From contig JAEHOE010000041.1 of assembly GCA_016858145.1 (NCBI GenBank), positions 248,001-312,000 on the forward strand: DNA of 64,000 nt, in the 5' to 3' direction. Shown here one piece after another: positions 32,201-41,400 of the stretch (the stretch's first letter is position 1; each line of letters begins with the position of its first letter). A program made the position numbers and the translations under genes. The notes under the pieces are model-generated. The model saw nothing but the letters and a program-made list of their open reading frames with translations. It made no database searches and was not told the DNA's origin. This DNA is from Edaphochlamys debaryana. Its lineage: Eukaryota > Chlorophyta > Chlorophyceae > Chlamydomonadales.

Positions 32201-32945
32201 AGGGGGCAGAGAGCACTCCAGGCCAAGCGCGGGCCCTTGCGCTGGGCCCTTGCGCTGAAGGACTCTCCCGCTGCTCAAAGCCCCGTCCTCCGCCGTCTCC
32301 TGCAGGTGGGGCCACCGGCGGCGTCTCTGGCACCAGCGGCGGCTCCGTCGCCAGCTGTTGCAGCTGGCGGCAACCGCCGCCACGCCGCCGCCGCACCTTG
32401 CGCCGGGGAGCGACGGGGCCCCGGCCTCGGCCTCGGCTTGGGCCTCGGCTTCGGTTTCGGTCTTGGCTTCTGCTTTGCAAGGAGAGGCCGAAGAGTCGGG
32501 TCCTGCAGCATCTGATGCCCTGGGTAGCGGCGGCGAGGGCCGGCGGTCGGCTCGATCGTGGTGGTCCAAGAAGCCCTCGTCCTCCTCCTCGGAAGCATCC
32601 ACGCCCGCGTCGACCTCATCGGGATCCAGATCCAGATCGGAATCCTTGTCAGGATCGAAATCTAGATCGGAATCTGGATCGGGATCCGATCCGCCCTTGG
32701 GTGACGTCATCCGCTGCGGCTACATCTCCCAGGGCCTGACAGGGGACCTGACCTACCCCTCCCCACCGCCGCCGCCCTCGCCCAGCCCGCCGCCCTCCCC
32801 GCCCGAGCCGCCGCTGCCGCCGGGCCGGCCGCCACGGCCGCCCTCGCCGCCGCCGCTGCCCCCCTGGGGCCCAAGGAAGCCGTACAGGCCGTACTGGCCC
32901 CCCAAGAGGCCCAAGCGGCGCAAGCCGCCGCCTGGAAAGGCCTAG
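26269..32945 (+). CDS. Secretory carbohydrate sulfotransferase-like protein with proline-rich tail (paralogue 1)
   Basis: Eleven phase-consistent exons, 864 residues: 26269-26628, 27055-27258, 28210-28323, 28673-28744, 29077-29250, 29969-30152, 30489-30625, 30912-30964, 31177-31342, 31518-32008, 32306-32945. A signal peptide covers about residues 1-26 (LLQLLVLTVLHCGVTLVA). VSKAGGTTFC at 189-198 resembles the 5'-phosphosulfate-binding motif of carbohydrate sulfotransferases, LRQPMARVVSAIKH from 309 fits the 3'-phosphate-binding motif (R-x-P-x-x-R-x-x-S), and FWAELAPGVVSNYY then VLLLLDD follow as in that family. After residue 540 comes an acidic Glu/Asp/Gly stretch, an Arg/Ser-rich part and, from about 802, a serine-proline-rich segment like algal hydroxyproline-rich wall proteins, then a basic end. 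It probably acts in the Golgi lumen or wall on matrix glycans. The paralogue starts 584 bases downstream. The last two exons are less certain. Confidence 0.75.
26921..26960 (+). repeat. Copy of the exon 2 start plus acceptor, paralogue 1
   Basis: CCACCACCCCAGGCCCT followed by a stretch coding for ALSFLESVPPSGA repeats the true exon 2 start at 27042-27095 (ALSLLASVPPSDA). Here the exon's beginning with its 3' splice site is copied rather than its end. After the copied part the frame degenerates into pyrimidine-rich intron sequence, so the downstream copy is taken as the exon. Confidence 0.85.
27345..27402 (+). repeat. Short tandem repeat GGGGGTCA in intron 2 of paralogue 1
   Basis: The 9-base unit CAGGGGGTC or TAGGGGGTC is repeated about six times. 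It lies in a 951-base G-rich intron. Confidence 0.85.
28947..29024 (+). repeat. Dispersed repeat, copy 2
   Basis: Second copy of the 80-base repeat of 25785-25862, here inside the intron between exons 4 and 5 of the first secretory sulfotransferase gene. The shared words are in the same order and strand. Confidence 0.7.
29540..29860 (+). repeat. Degenerate CCTAACCCCAC tandem repeat in intron 5 of paralogue 1
   Basis: About twenty copies of a 13-15 base unit (CCTAACCCCACCT or CCTAACCCCACTT) run through the intron. The unit resembles a telomere repeat but does not match the algal type (CCCTAAAA on this strand) and is irregular. Confidence 0.85.
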
Positions 32946-33529
32946 ACCCTACGCACAGGGTGCTGAGGCGCGAAGCGAGCTTCGTTGGAGCCCGGCGTCA
33001 GCTGCGCCAAGACTCCCCCTCCATATGGCCCTGGAGGGGCGTTGGCCGCCTGCAGGTCGCATGCTGAGGGTTTGGCAGGGTGGTCAGGGGCCAGTCGAGG
33101 CCGCACGCAACTGCCGGTGGGTCCGATGGCTATAGCTGGATGTGGGTAGAGAAGCAAAGGTTGACACTCCGCTGGCTGGTGTGCGCGGGCGGAGACCGGC
33201 GAGGCGAGGCGGTGTCAAGCCAGTCAAGGGTTGCAGTCTAGAGTAAGTGCAGTTTAGAAGGCTCTGAGGGCTATGGAGGCTAGGAAGTCAGGCATCAGAG
33301 GTGTACTAGTGACTTGCAGGATGGACGGTGGCGGCGTGATACTGCGGGGACGGCGGATGCGTGCGTGACGGTACGGCACGCGATTGTCACGGCACGGCGG
33401 CCGTCGACCCGTGTTTGCGAGAACAAGCAGGCTTGTTATACAGATAGCAGAAGACGATGGGTAACATCACAATAACCATGCGATAGCACGTCTAGACTAG
33501 CCCGGGGGCCCGGGCCCCCCGACCGAGAC
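32946..33529. promoter_or_regulatory. Intergenic between the two sulfotransferase paralogues
   Basis: 584 bases holding the 3' end of paralogue 1 and the promoter of paralogue 2. The last 300 bases are richer in A and T than their surroundings. A GGGGGCCCGGGCCCCC palindrome lies at about 33503-33519, just before the start codon. No TGTAA signal was found for paralogue 1. Confidence 0.45.
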
Positions 33530-36500
33530 ATGGCACGCCCCAACATGTTACTACCACTTCTCCTACCCCTCCTACCCCTTGTGCTCATGGCTCCGCTTCA
33601 AGTAGGGTCACAGCATGCCAGGAGGGGCCCAGCCAGCTTGAACCACTACCTTCTGTCGCGCATGCAGCTGGATGCAGAGGCCACGTCTAAACGAAGCAGC
33701 CTGCCAGCATTATCTGATATAGCTGCAGCGCAAACGCTGGGCGCACTGCAGACCCTGCTGCAAGAGGTCCCTCGCGTAGTGGATGAGCTCTGGGCCGATC
33801 CTCGGAAGCACTCCGCGGAGATACAGGCACCACAGTTCAAAGCATTATGGCAGATAGCGAAGGACCTGGCTGGTGGCGGGTCCGGAGTCGACGTCGCGAA
33901 GGAGCTGTCGCAGGCGCATGCCTTGCTGAAAGACGTGCCAAGCATAGAGTCGTGGCCCATCGCCCGGCGCTTGCTGACGGCGGGGCTAGTGCTTCGACGG
34001 CAGAACCACGGGCCGCTGGATGCGGACGCCCAAGGCAACGCGACGCAGCTGTTGCTGCGATTCTATGAGCTGCACACCGGGGCTGCGCAGGCCAAGGGAG
34101 TCCTGGAGTTCCTGCACGTGAGGAGGAAACGGGGGAGGGTCTCACACGGCCAGAGGAAGGGGGGGGGGGGAAGGACGGAAGGAGGGTGATGGCCTAGGTA
34201 GACGAGAAGCTCGAGGCAGCCACGCCACGCACTACCCCGATTCCCTCCCCCCAGGTCTCCAAGGCGGGGGGCACGACCTTCTGTCAGACAGCGGAGCGCA
34301 ACGGCTGCCGTACAAAGGGCTTTGGGTACGGCAAGGGCAACTGCCTCATCGCCAGCTTCAACGACCGGGTACGTCGTTCCCCGGGGGCCTGGCCTCGCAC
34401 ACCCGAACCCTGCGCACCCCCCCGGGTGGCCGCCTGGTGACTGAAGCCCCGGAGCAGTGCACGCGCTCGTCACTTGCACTGCACTTTCCATATCCCCCCG
34501 GGTGCGGGATGCCACTGATGCCTTGTTAGGCTTCCTAACCGTACCCAGGCTCTCGGCCATCCAACCCGACAGAGAGGCCACTGCAGCGCATTGGGAGAAG
34601 CCCCACACCAGCTATTCACGTACCCAACTCACCCCTCTGAGCCCCTTTCCACCCCGCTCAGCCCCGCTCACCCCTCCCGTCCCCCCCCTCTCCTCCCCCC
34701 CCAGCCCCGCTGGTTCCAGCGGGAGCAGCTGGAGGCGCTGCAGCCGCGGGGGGGGCCCCGGGTGGACTGCAGCAAGGTGCGGTGCGGTGCGGCGGGTCAG
34801 GGGGTGTTTGCGCAGTAGTTGTGACAGGACGCCGGCACTGGGTTGAAGTCGGGCAGGGCCTGTGCTTTCAAGGGGCTGCGCGTGCAATAGCGGTGGACTG
34901 CAGCAAGGCAAGAGGGGCAGGGAGGGCTTGTGCAAGCCAGGGAAACGCAGGAAGCCCTCGGCCCTCGGCCCTCGGGTGGACTGCAGCATCGCGTGCTTAC
35001 TAGGGGCTGCTTGTGGTAGTGGCGACAGGGTTTGACACAAACCGTTAAACTGGTGCCGGTGCTCACGAGCCTCTCGAATGTCACGATTCGGATGCCAATC
35101 TGCGGCGCATGATGAGACGGGCGGATGCCGTGCGCATGCAGTGGAGGAAGGGTGACGGGTTGTTGTTGTTCAGGGCAGCTCCCGGCTTCGGGCCCGCGGC
35201 ACCTCACGCCCCTTCTCTACGATCACCCCCCACCAGCCACCACTGCGGCGGCGGATGCTTCGACGGGGGATGCCGTGCGCGTGCATTTAAGAGGGGTAGC
35301 AGGGTGACGAGGAGCTGTGCCCTGGAAATCTCGAATGGCGTGAAGACCACTGATGTTCAGGAAAAAGCTCCCGGCTTCGGGCCCGCGGCACCTCACGCCC
35401 CTTGTCTACGCTCACGCCCCACTACCTGGCGGCATGCGACGCCATCCCGCTCAGATTCAAACGACCCCACCCCACCCCCTCCCCAGGTGTACTTCAAAAA
35501 GACGCCGCTGAGGGGTTCGCAGCACAACTGCATCAAGGTAGGGGCGCGGCGGGGCGGGTGGTCTCATCATGCGGGATGCCTGGGGCACCTGCAGGGCATC
35601 CTGCCCCTGTCCCCTTGCGGCGGCTCGACTGTCCTCGAGTCGCCCCACCGCAACCCCCCCCCCCCCCCACACACACACACACGCACACGCCGGCCTGTGC
35701 TACCCTAGGGAAGGCCTCTTCTGAGCCATGGTCTTGAATCGTCACACGCAACCCCACCGACCCCACCCCCTCGCTTCACGCAGCGGCGGCGGTACCTTGT
35801 ACGGCACGAGTACAACATCTACGCCAACGAGCACGTGGCGTACGGCGGCGAGGCGGGGCCGGAGGGCGCCCACATGTGCCACAACCGCATGGTGACTGTA
35901 CTGCAGGTGGGGCCGCCACGTGGCCACGTGGTGCTTTTCACGGCCTGTACGGCATGGCACCCCATGCGGGGCGGGGGGGGCAGCGTCGTCCTTGTGCCGC
36001 TTGCCTTTTTTCCACACCCACACATCACACATCCGCACACTGTCACACGCACTCACACCCCTGACTTCACACCGCGCGCAGTAACCCCACCCTTAACCCC
36101 CCACCTTCGCCCCCAACCCCCCCAGCTTCGCCACCCCGTCGCCCGCGCCGTGTCCAACATCAAGCACATGTTTGACGCCATCCGCCACCGCTGCAAGAAC
36201 GGACCCTTCCTGTTCGCGGGCGACCCCCAGCTGCTCATGAGCCAGCTGGGGGGCGGCGCCGCACACGCCTCCTCCTCCACTTTCTCCTCCGCCTCTGCAG
36301 CGGGGTCCGCCGGCGCCGCCGCCGCCGCAGCAGCAGCGGCGGCAGCAGCAGGGGCCGGGGGAGGGATGGCGGCGGCGGCGGCAGCAGGGGGTGGTGGTGG
36401 GCTGGCCGGGCTGAGGCCCGAGGTGGTGTTCGGTCCCAACGCCATGCCGCCGCCGCGCCATGCCAAGCTGGACTTCTGGCTACAGCTGGCGCCGGCCGTT

Positions 36501-38240
36501 GTGTCGAACTACTACACCCGGTGCGTGCTTGCGTGCGTGCGTGCACACGTGTCAAAACACACGCTGCCTCCCACCCCCGTTCCCCCTCCGCCCCTCTTCT
36601 ACACCCGGTGCGTGCGTGCCCCAAGGGCCGCTTTGATATCCCGTAATGCGGGCTAAAATGGAGCTGGCTTCCCTTGGTGCTTGGCTTCGTGCTCACGGCA
36701 CCGTGTCGAAATACACACGCCATCCCCCCTGTTTCCCCTCCGTCCCCAGGGTGCTGCTGGGGGAGCACGTGCTGGCGCTGCCCCCCCGGGCGCTGGGGGA
36801 GGCGCACCTGCGGATGGCGAGGGCGGGGCTGGCGCAGGTCGGGGCGCGGCAGGGAGGGGCGGGGCTGCAGATACCGGGGAGGGGCGCGGGATCGCCCCCG
36901 CCCTGCAGCAGTGCGCTCCGCTCCGCTCTCCCCCCTCCCACCCATCTCGTATGCCCCTTACTGGGCGGTTCGTGGAGCTGCGGCCCTCACCCCATCCCGT
37001 GCCCTTGCCCCCCTCGGGTTGACTCCCTCGCTTTGACCCCCTCGCCTTGCCCTCCGCGCTTTGGCCCCCCATCCCCCCCTCTACCCCCCCTTCCCATCCC
37101 TCCCCCCCGGGCAGTTCTCGGTGCTGCTGCTGCTGGACGACCCGGACCTGGAGGCACACACCATGCGGTGGGGACAGGGGGGAGAGGAAAGGGGGGGAAA
37201 GGCGCGTGTGTGAGCGTGTGTCCGCCGCGGATAAGGTGTCCCCCCTGGGGTCATGGGTCATCAACTGCTCGTGCTAGTTGCATACCGGTACTTGATCCAT
37301 GCCCTGTCCGCTGGCTATGCTGTAACGTGCTGTGATGTGACGTGCTGTGATGTGACGTGCTGTGCTGTGTCATGCTGTGCCGTGCTGTGTCTTGCCGCAG
37401 GTACGCGCTGGGCTGGCCGGTGCACGGGGCCCACGCCAACAGCCGCAGCGGCATGGGCCCGGGCGGGCGCGAGGTGGGCCTGCCCGACGACCTGTCCCGC
37501 CTGGAGCCGCTCAACGACCTCGACATGCAGGTACGGCAACCGCCTGCCGTACGAAGGTTGAAGACGTGTCGTAGGAAGGGACCCTATCCTGAAACCGCTT
37601 GCGGTTGTGCTGTTGAGCTGCGCTTGCGTGCAGTACCGCGCCTCTTTGAGTCTTGACCCGAGCCGCTCGCCGCCTGCAGCTCTTCCGCTTTGGCATCGTC
37701 ATGTCCCGCCTCGACGGCATCATGTACGACACCGTACACACGGCTGCCGTACTGCACGGCGCCGGCACGGCGCGCGGCCACATGCTTGGCGGCGCGGCGG
37801 CGCCCGCCGGGGCGGTCTGGACCAACGCCACGCTATCACCGGGGACAGGGCAAGCAGGGGCGGATGGGGGTGCAGGTGCGGGCGCAGTTACAGGGAGTGA
37901 GTATGGGTCCGGGAGTGAAGACTATGATGACGATGAGGATGCGGAGGAAGTCGAGGAGGAGGAGGAGGAGTACGAAGGGGCGGAGGGCGAGGCGGGGCAG
38001 ACTGGTGGCGGCGCGGTGGGATGGTCTACGGTGTGGAAGGTGTGGGGCGAGGAGGGGCAACGACGGAGCCACAGGCGGCGGCTGGCGGCCTCAACTGACG
38101 TGGCAGCAGCCAAGTCCGCCGACGGGCCCCGGCCTGAGCGGATCGGGTGTGGGTACGTGGGCGAGTATGACCGGGCGCGAGACCCGTGGCGCGCGAAGCG
38201 GGGGCGGGGTGGGGCGGGCGTGGGGAGAGGCGGGAACTGA
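33530..38240 (+). CDS. Secretory carbohydrate sulfotransferase-like protein (paralogue 2)
   Basis: Ten phase-consistent exons, 724 residues: 33530-34117, 34255-34368, 34705-34776, 35487-35537, 35784-35906, 36126-36520, 36750-36837, 37115-37167, 37401-37530, 37680-38240. The start gives a leucine-rich signal peptide (MLLPLLLPLLPLVLMAPL). VSKAGGTTFC at 197-206 and LRHPVARAVSNIKH from 317 are the two cofactor-binding motifs; NEHVAYGGEA and HAKLDFWLQLAPAVVSNYY are shared with paralogue 1. An alanine-rich insert lies at about 350-390. The tail is acidic, then basic; near its end IGCGYV matches IRCGYI of paralogue 1, but the proline-rich segment is absent. Compared with paralogue 1 it lacks the introns after residue-120- and residue-370-equivalents and has extra ones after NCIK and YYTR. 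Confidence 0.77.
34888..34992 (+). repeat. Two copies of the exon 3 end of paralogue 2
   Basis: GGTGGACTGCAGCAAGG, the end of exon 3 with the donor (34761-34778), recurs at about 34890-34907 and, shortened to GGTGGACTGCAGCA, at about 34976-34990. Both are inside intron 3. Confidence 0.88.
35120..35419 (+). repeat. Tandem duplication inside intron 3 of paralogue 2
   Basis: CTCCCGGCTTCGGGCCCGCG and the following 30 bases occur at 35179-35229 and 35367-35418. GATGCCGTGCGC plus GTGCA or ATGCA occurs at about 35123 and 35268. The intron therefore contains a second layer of duplication besides the copies of the exon end. Confidence 0.88.
36598..36616 (+). repeat. Copy of the exon 6 end plus donor of paralogue 2
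   Basis: CTACACCCGGTGCGTGC at the exon 6 end (36512-36528) recurs at about 36599-36615. The intron is absent from paralogue 1 at this position, so this copy lies in an intron that was gained here or lost there. Confidence 0.85.
37305..37385 (+). repeat. GTGCTGTGATGTGAC tandem repeat before exon 9 of paralogue 2
   Basis: TGTGACGTGCTGTGATGTGA-type units repeat about five times directly up to the acceptor CTTGCCGCAG. The polypyrimidine tract seen before other acceptors is missing here. Confidence 0.8.
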
Positions 38241-38950
38241 GTGCTGGCTGCAACAGGCCTTGGCGATGAGTGGAGGGGACAGGGGAGCGAGTGGGCAAGG
38301 AAGCAGGCAGAGCGAGCAAAGCACGCCGTGGGGGGGACGAGCGGGAGTGCAGAGGGCGGGTCTGGCCGTTGGGAGGGGGAGGAGTTCCGTGAAGAAGTCC
38401 GGCTGCTCAGGCGAAGAATTGGGCTGCTCAGACCATTCGTCTTTGCCTTTAAGCTTTAGGCTGCATGGCGCCCCTGCAAGCTCACGCCACTGTACGGCAG
38501 TGTGCGCCGTACAGCACGGTGTTGCACACCAAGTTGGCAGCAGCTGACACAGGACAATAATAGCCTCCGAAACTTTCACTATAACTGTGCTGGCACCTAT
38601 CGCACTTGCCACAAGGAACTCGCGGGCCTTGGTCAGCGACTCTGCCACGTAGCCTGGGCAGCGGTCGCGACCGCCTAGCCGACTATGGGTGCCCCAGTGT
38701 TACTAGACCGGCGCCCGACATGGCTGCGTCGGGTGAGCCTACGCAGAGAGTGCGAGCATGCCTGCCGGCACTTTGCGGCGCCTGACGCTTGAACACTGGC
38801 CTCTGGCGCTTTCAGGCTTCTTCTGTGCAGCAAGTATGCACCGTGGCTCAGCTCGGGCGCTGCCCACGTCGCGGTGCCCAGGCAAGTGCTCATGCAAGGG
38901 CTCTGGCCTCGACACAGGCCACATCCACCTCTGGAACGTATGAATTGCAG
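38241..38950. promoter_or_regulatory. Intergenic upstream of the Ycf66-family gene; may include its first exon
   Basis: The stretch contains the 3' region of paralogue 2 and the promoter of the Ycf66-family gene. ATGs at 38758 and 38836 open short frames in a different frame from the conserved protein. The Ycf66 frame itself is open back to about 38789 without an ATG, so a small upstream exon is likely in 38640-38900 but could not be fixed. Confidence 0.4.
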
Positions 38951-40767
38951 GTGACAGCATCACTTGGTCGGTTGGCCCCAGCTACCGCCTGCCGGGTTGT
39001 CTCGCGACCGGCAAGGCACACATCCACCCGCGGACGCCAGCTCGTGGTCCGCACTGTGGCGATGGTCAACGTGGACTTCGCTAGCCCCTCGCTGCTGCTC
39101 GGAACGGTGCTCATCGGCTCTGGGGTGATGCTGCTGAACGTGAGTTTGGCCCCACGCAAGTCTGGCGGAGGGGGCAGCAACCCTAGCCCGCCTGGCCTGC
39201 TGCGGCCCTGTGCCCCCTCTGCGCGCATCCCTCTCCCCCTAGCCAACCTAGCCAGCCTAGTCAACCCAGCCCCGCCCTCTCCCTCTCTCGACCGCAGCTG
39301 CGGAACTTCCAGAACAAGGTGTCTCGCGACGCCGACATCGTGGTGGCGGCCATGGTCAGCATCGTGGGCAGCACGCTCATCTTCCAGGGCTGGCGCCTGG
39401 ACCCCCTGCTCCTGCTGTGTCAGGCGCTCACCACCTCGGTGGCCTTTTGGTACGGCCTGGAGACGTTCCGGCTGCGGTCCAAGGAGGCCGACCTGGTGGG
39501 TCAAGGGGGGGAGGCCAAGGGGGGAAGGCATTCTGAGGAAGGGTCGGTCCAAGGAGGTCGACCTGGTGGGTGCCGGTAGCGGCCGCTTGGACGCTAGTTC
39601 GAGAGAAGCTGATTCGAGGGGTTGTGAAGGGGCGGAGGCATTCTGAAGGAGGCGAGGCCTTCCAAGGGGGGGAGGCATCTCAGAAGGGGGGGGAACAGCT
39701 GTCAAAGGAGGCCGACCTGATGGGTGGGCGCAGGCCGACGGGCGAGGCCTTCTGCGTTCTGCACGAAGGGAAAGGTGTCCTGAGGGGGGCAGGGGGCAAG
39801 AGCCCGGGAGCACCAGCCGTCCAGCCCGGGAGCCTAGGCCCTAGTGGTGGCGCACCGGTACGCCTCTCCTCTCCTCTGCCTCAAATGGCTCTCCCCCCTG
39901 CCTACCCGCGCTCCCCAGCACCCCACTCATCACGGCCTCCCTCTCTTTCCGCCCTCTTACCCTCGTCCCATCCCGCAGCAAGATCAGATGCCGCCGCGGC
40001 AGCTGCCACCAGGCATGGGCATGGGCATGGGATCGGACCCCATGTCAGACCAGGCGCAGGCCGCCGCCTTCTTCGCGCAGCAGGCGCAGCAGGGCGGGAT
40101 GCCGTACCTGCCGCCCGGATCTGAGCAGTACGGCTACCCCTGGGGCGGCGCGTCGACGTCGGGTCGGGCCCCCGCCGCGCCGGGCCCGTACGGCGAGATG
40201 ATACAGTACGACTACTACGGCAATCCGATCCTGCCCGCGCAGCAGGAGCCGGCCCAGTACGACAGCGTCGGCGCCGGGCCCGGGCCGTACTCTGGGGCGT
40301 ACGGGGCGGCGGACCCGTACGGCGGGGGCTACGGCGCTGGCCCGGGGCCGGGGTCGACGGGGGCCGAGCAGGGCCCGCCTCCCGGCTGGTGGGGCAACGG
40401 CGCGGAGGCGTACGGCAGCCGTGGCGCGCCGCCGGCTGGGCCTGGGCCGTACGGGCAAGGGCCGTACGGCGGCGGCGGCTACGACGGCGGCCCCGCGCCT
40501 GCCCCTCCCCCGGGTTCCGCGCAAGGCCCCGACCGGTTCTCCCTCCCGGCTGTCACCTCGGCCACGGCCGCGGGCGGGGCCGGCGTGGGGCCAGGGCCAG
40601 GCCCGGGAGCCATGCCGCCGCCGGGGCCAGGGGGCAGCCCTCCGGGTGGCGCTCGCGGCTGGGAGGCTCGGCCGCCCGCGGCCGCCCCGGGGCCCGCGGC
40701 CGCCAGCGGAGGGCGGGGGCAGGCGGGGCGGATGGACCTGGGCGGGGCGGTTGACGACTGGGAGTAG
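38951..40767 (+). CDS. ycf66: Nuclear-encoded Ycf66-family protein with plastid presequence and long Gly/Pro/Tyr tail
   Basis: Conserved exons are 39062-39139 (within an open stretch from 38951), 39298-39495 and 39979-40767, all phase 0. From MVNVDFASPSLLLGT onward the protein follows the Ycf66 N-terminal domain: a hydrophobic segment, then SRDADIVVAAM, FQGWRLDPLLLL (the family signature) and a third hydrophobic stretch ending in FRLRSKE. Upstream, VTASLGRLAPATACRVVSRP is Ser/Arg/Ala-rich and acid-free, as in a chloroplast transit peptide; 38951 follows a possible acceptor (ATTGCAG), and the true ATG was not located. Family members are encoded in cyanobacteria and some plastids; function unknown, probably thylakoid. 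The 263-residue C-terminal exon is rich in Gly, Pro, Tyr and Gln and is much longer than the core domain. The intron before it holds copies of the exon 2 end. Confidence 0.83.
39495..39730 (+). repeat. Two copies of the Ycf66 exon 2 end plus donor
   Basis: TCCAAGGAGGCCGACCTGG with the donor TGGGT ends exon 2 (39478-39500). Copies occur at about 39547-39572 (GAGGTCGACCTGGTGGGT) and 39699-39724 (GAGGCCGACCTGATGGGT). GGCATTCTGA-type words between them show that a longer unit of about 130 bases is repeated. Confidence 0.9.
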
Positions 40768-41262
40768 GGGCCCTGCCGCCAGGAAGGGGGGCTCCGGGCG
40801 CAGCTGCAGGGGCGGGGGGCGGGAAAGCCTTGGCGTTACATTATGGTTCGCCGGCCGAAGACTGTGCACGGGCTTGGGCATGGCGGCTGAGCAGGGGCGG
40901 AGGGTGCGGACGGTCGAGGTGGGGGCAGTGTGGGGGGCAGTGCACGCACGCGGGCGGGGGACGGGGGGCGGGCGTGAGCAGGGGAAGGGGAGGCCATGCA
41001 TTCCGCAATGACATGCACGGTTGCAGGGCCTCGGCACTGGTCCTGCTCCGGCAGGGCCCGAGGGAGCCACCCGCTGCTGCGCGCACCGCTGGACGGCAAC
41101 TGCCTGCGGGGGGTGGGTGGGGGCGGGGCAGCATGTTGCTGCGCTGCCAGCGGTGAGGAGGGGGGGCGCAGTTTGTCCTTCAAAAGAGTTTCATGAGGGG
41201 CGCCGACGATCTGTATCATGGCATGCCTGCGTTTCCATGGGTAGGCATAGACAGTGTTTTGA

Positions 41263-41267
41263 TGTAA
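41263..41267 (+). terminator. Candidate TGTAA poly(A) signal for the Ycf66-family gene
   Basis: TGTAA is the common poly(A) signal of volvocine algae. This copy lies about 500 bases after the stop codon and is the first one found there. Confidence 0.4.
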
Positions 41268-41332
41268 CGGTAACATGGACGTTGAGGGTGTTTGGGTCCC
41301 TCGGTGGCAGGACGTGCGACAGAAGAATGCTG

Positions 41333-41400
41333 CAGATGGCCGCACATGGGTTCTACAGATGGCCGTACGTGGATCCTACGAATGGCCGTACACGGGTGCG
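41333..41400. repeat. Three copies of a 25-base repeat
   Basis: Units of the form GATGGCCGTACGTGGATCCTAC recur three times with substitutions (CACATGGGTTCTAC, TACGTGGATCCTAC, TACACGGG). Confidence 0.75.

Noticed and set aside
32590..32700. GATC-rich block as a regulatory repeat
   Set aside because: It lies in the coding frame of the last exon and encodes Ser/Arg/Asp repeats, which explains its periodicity.
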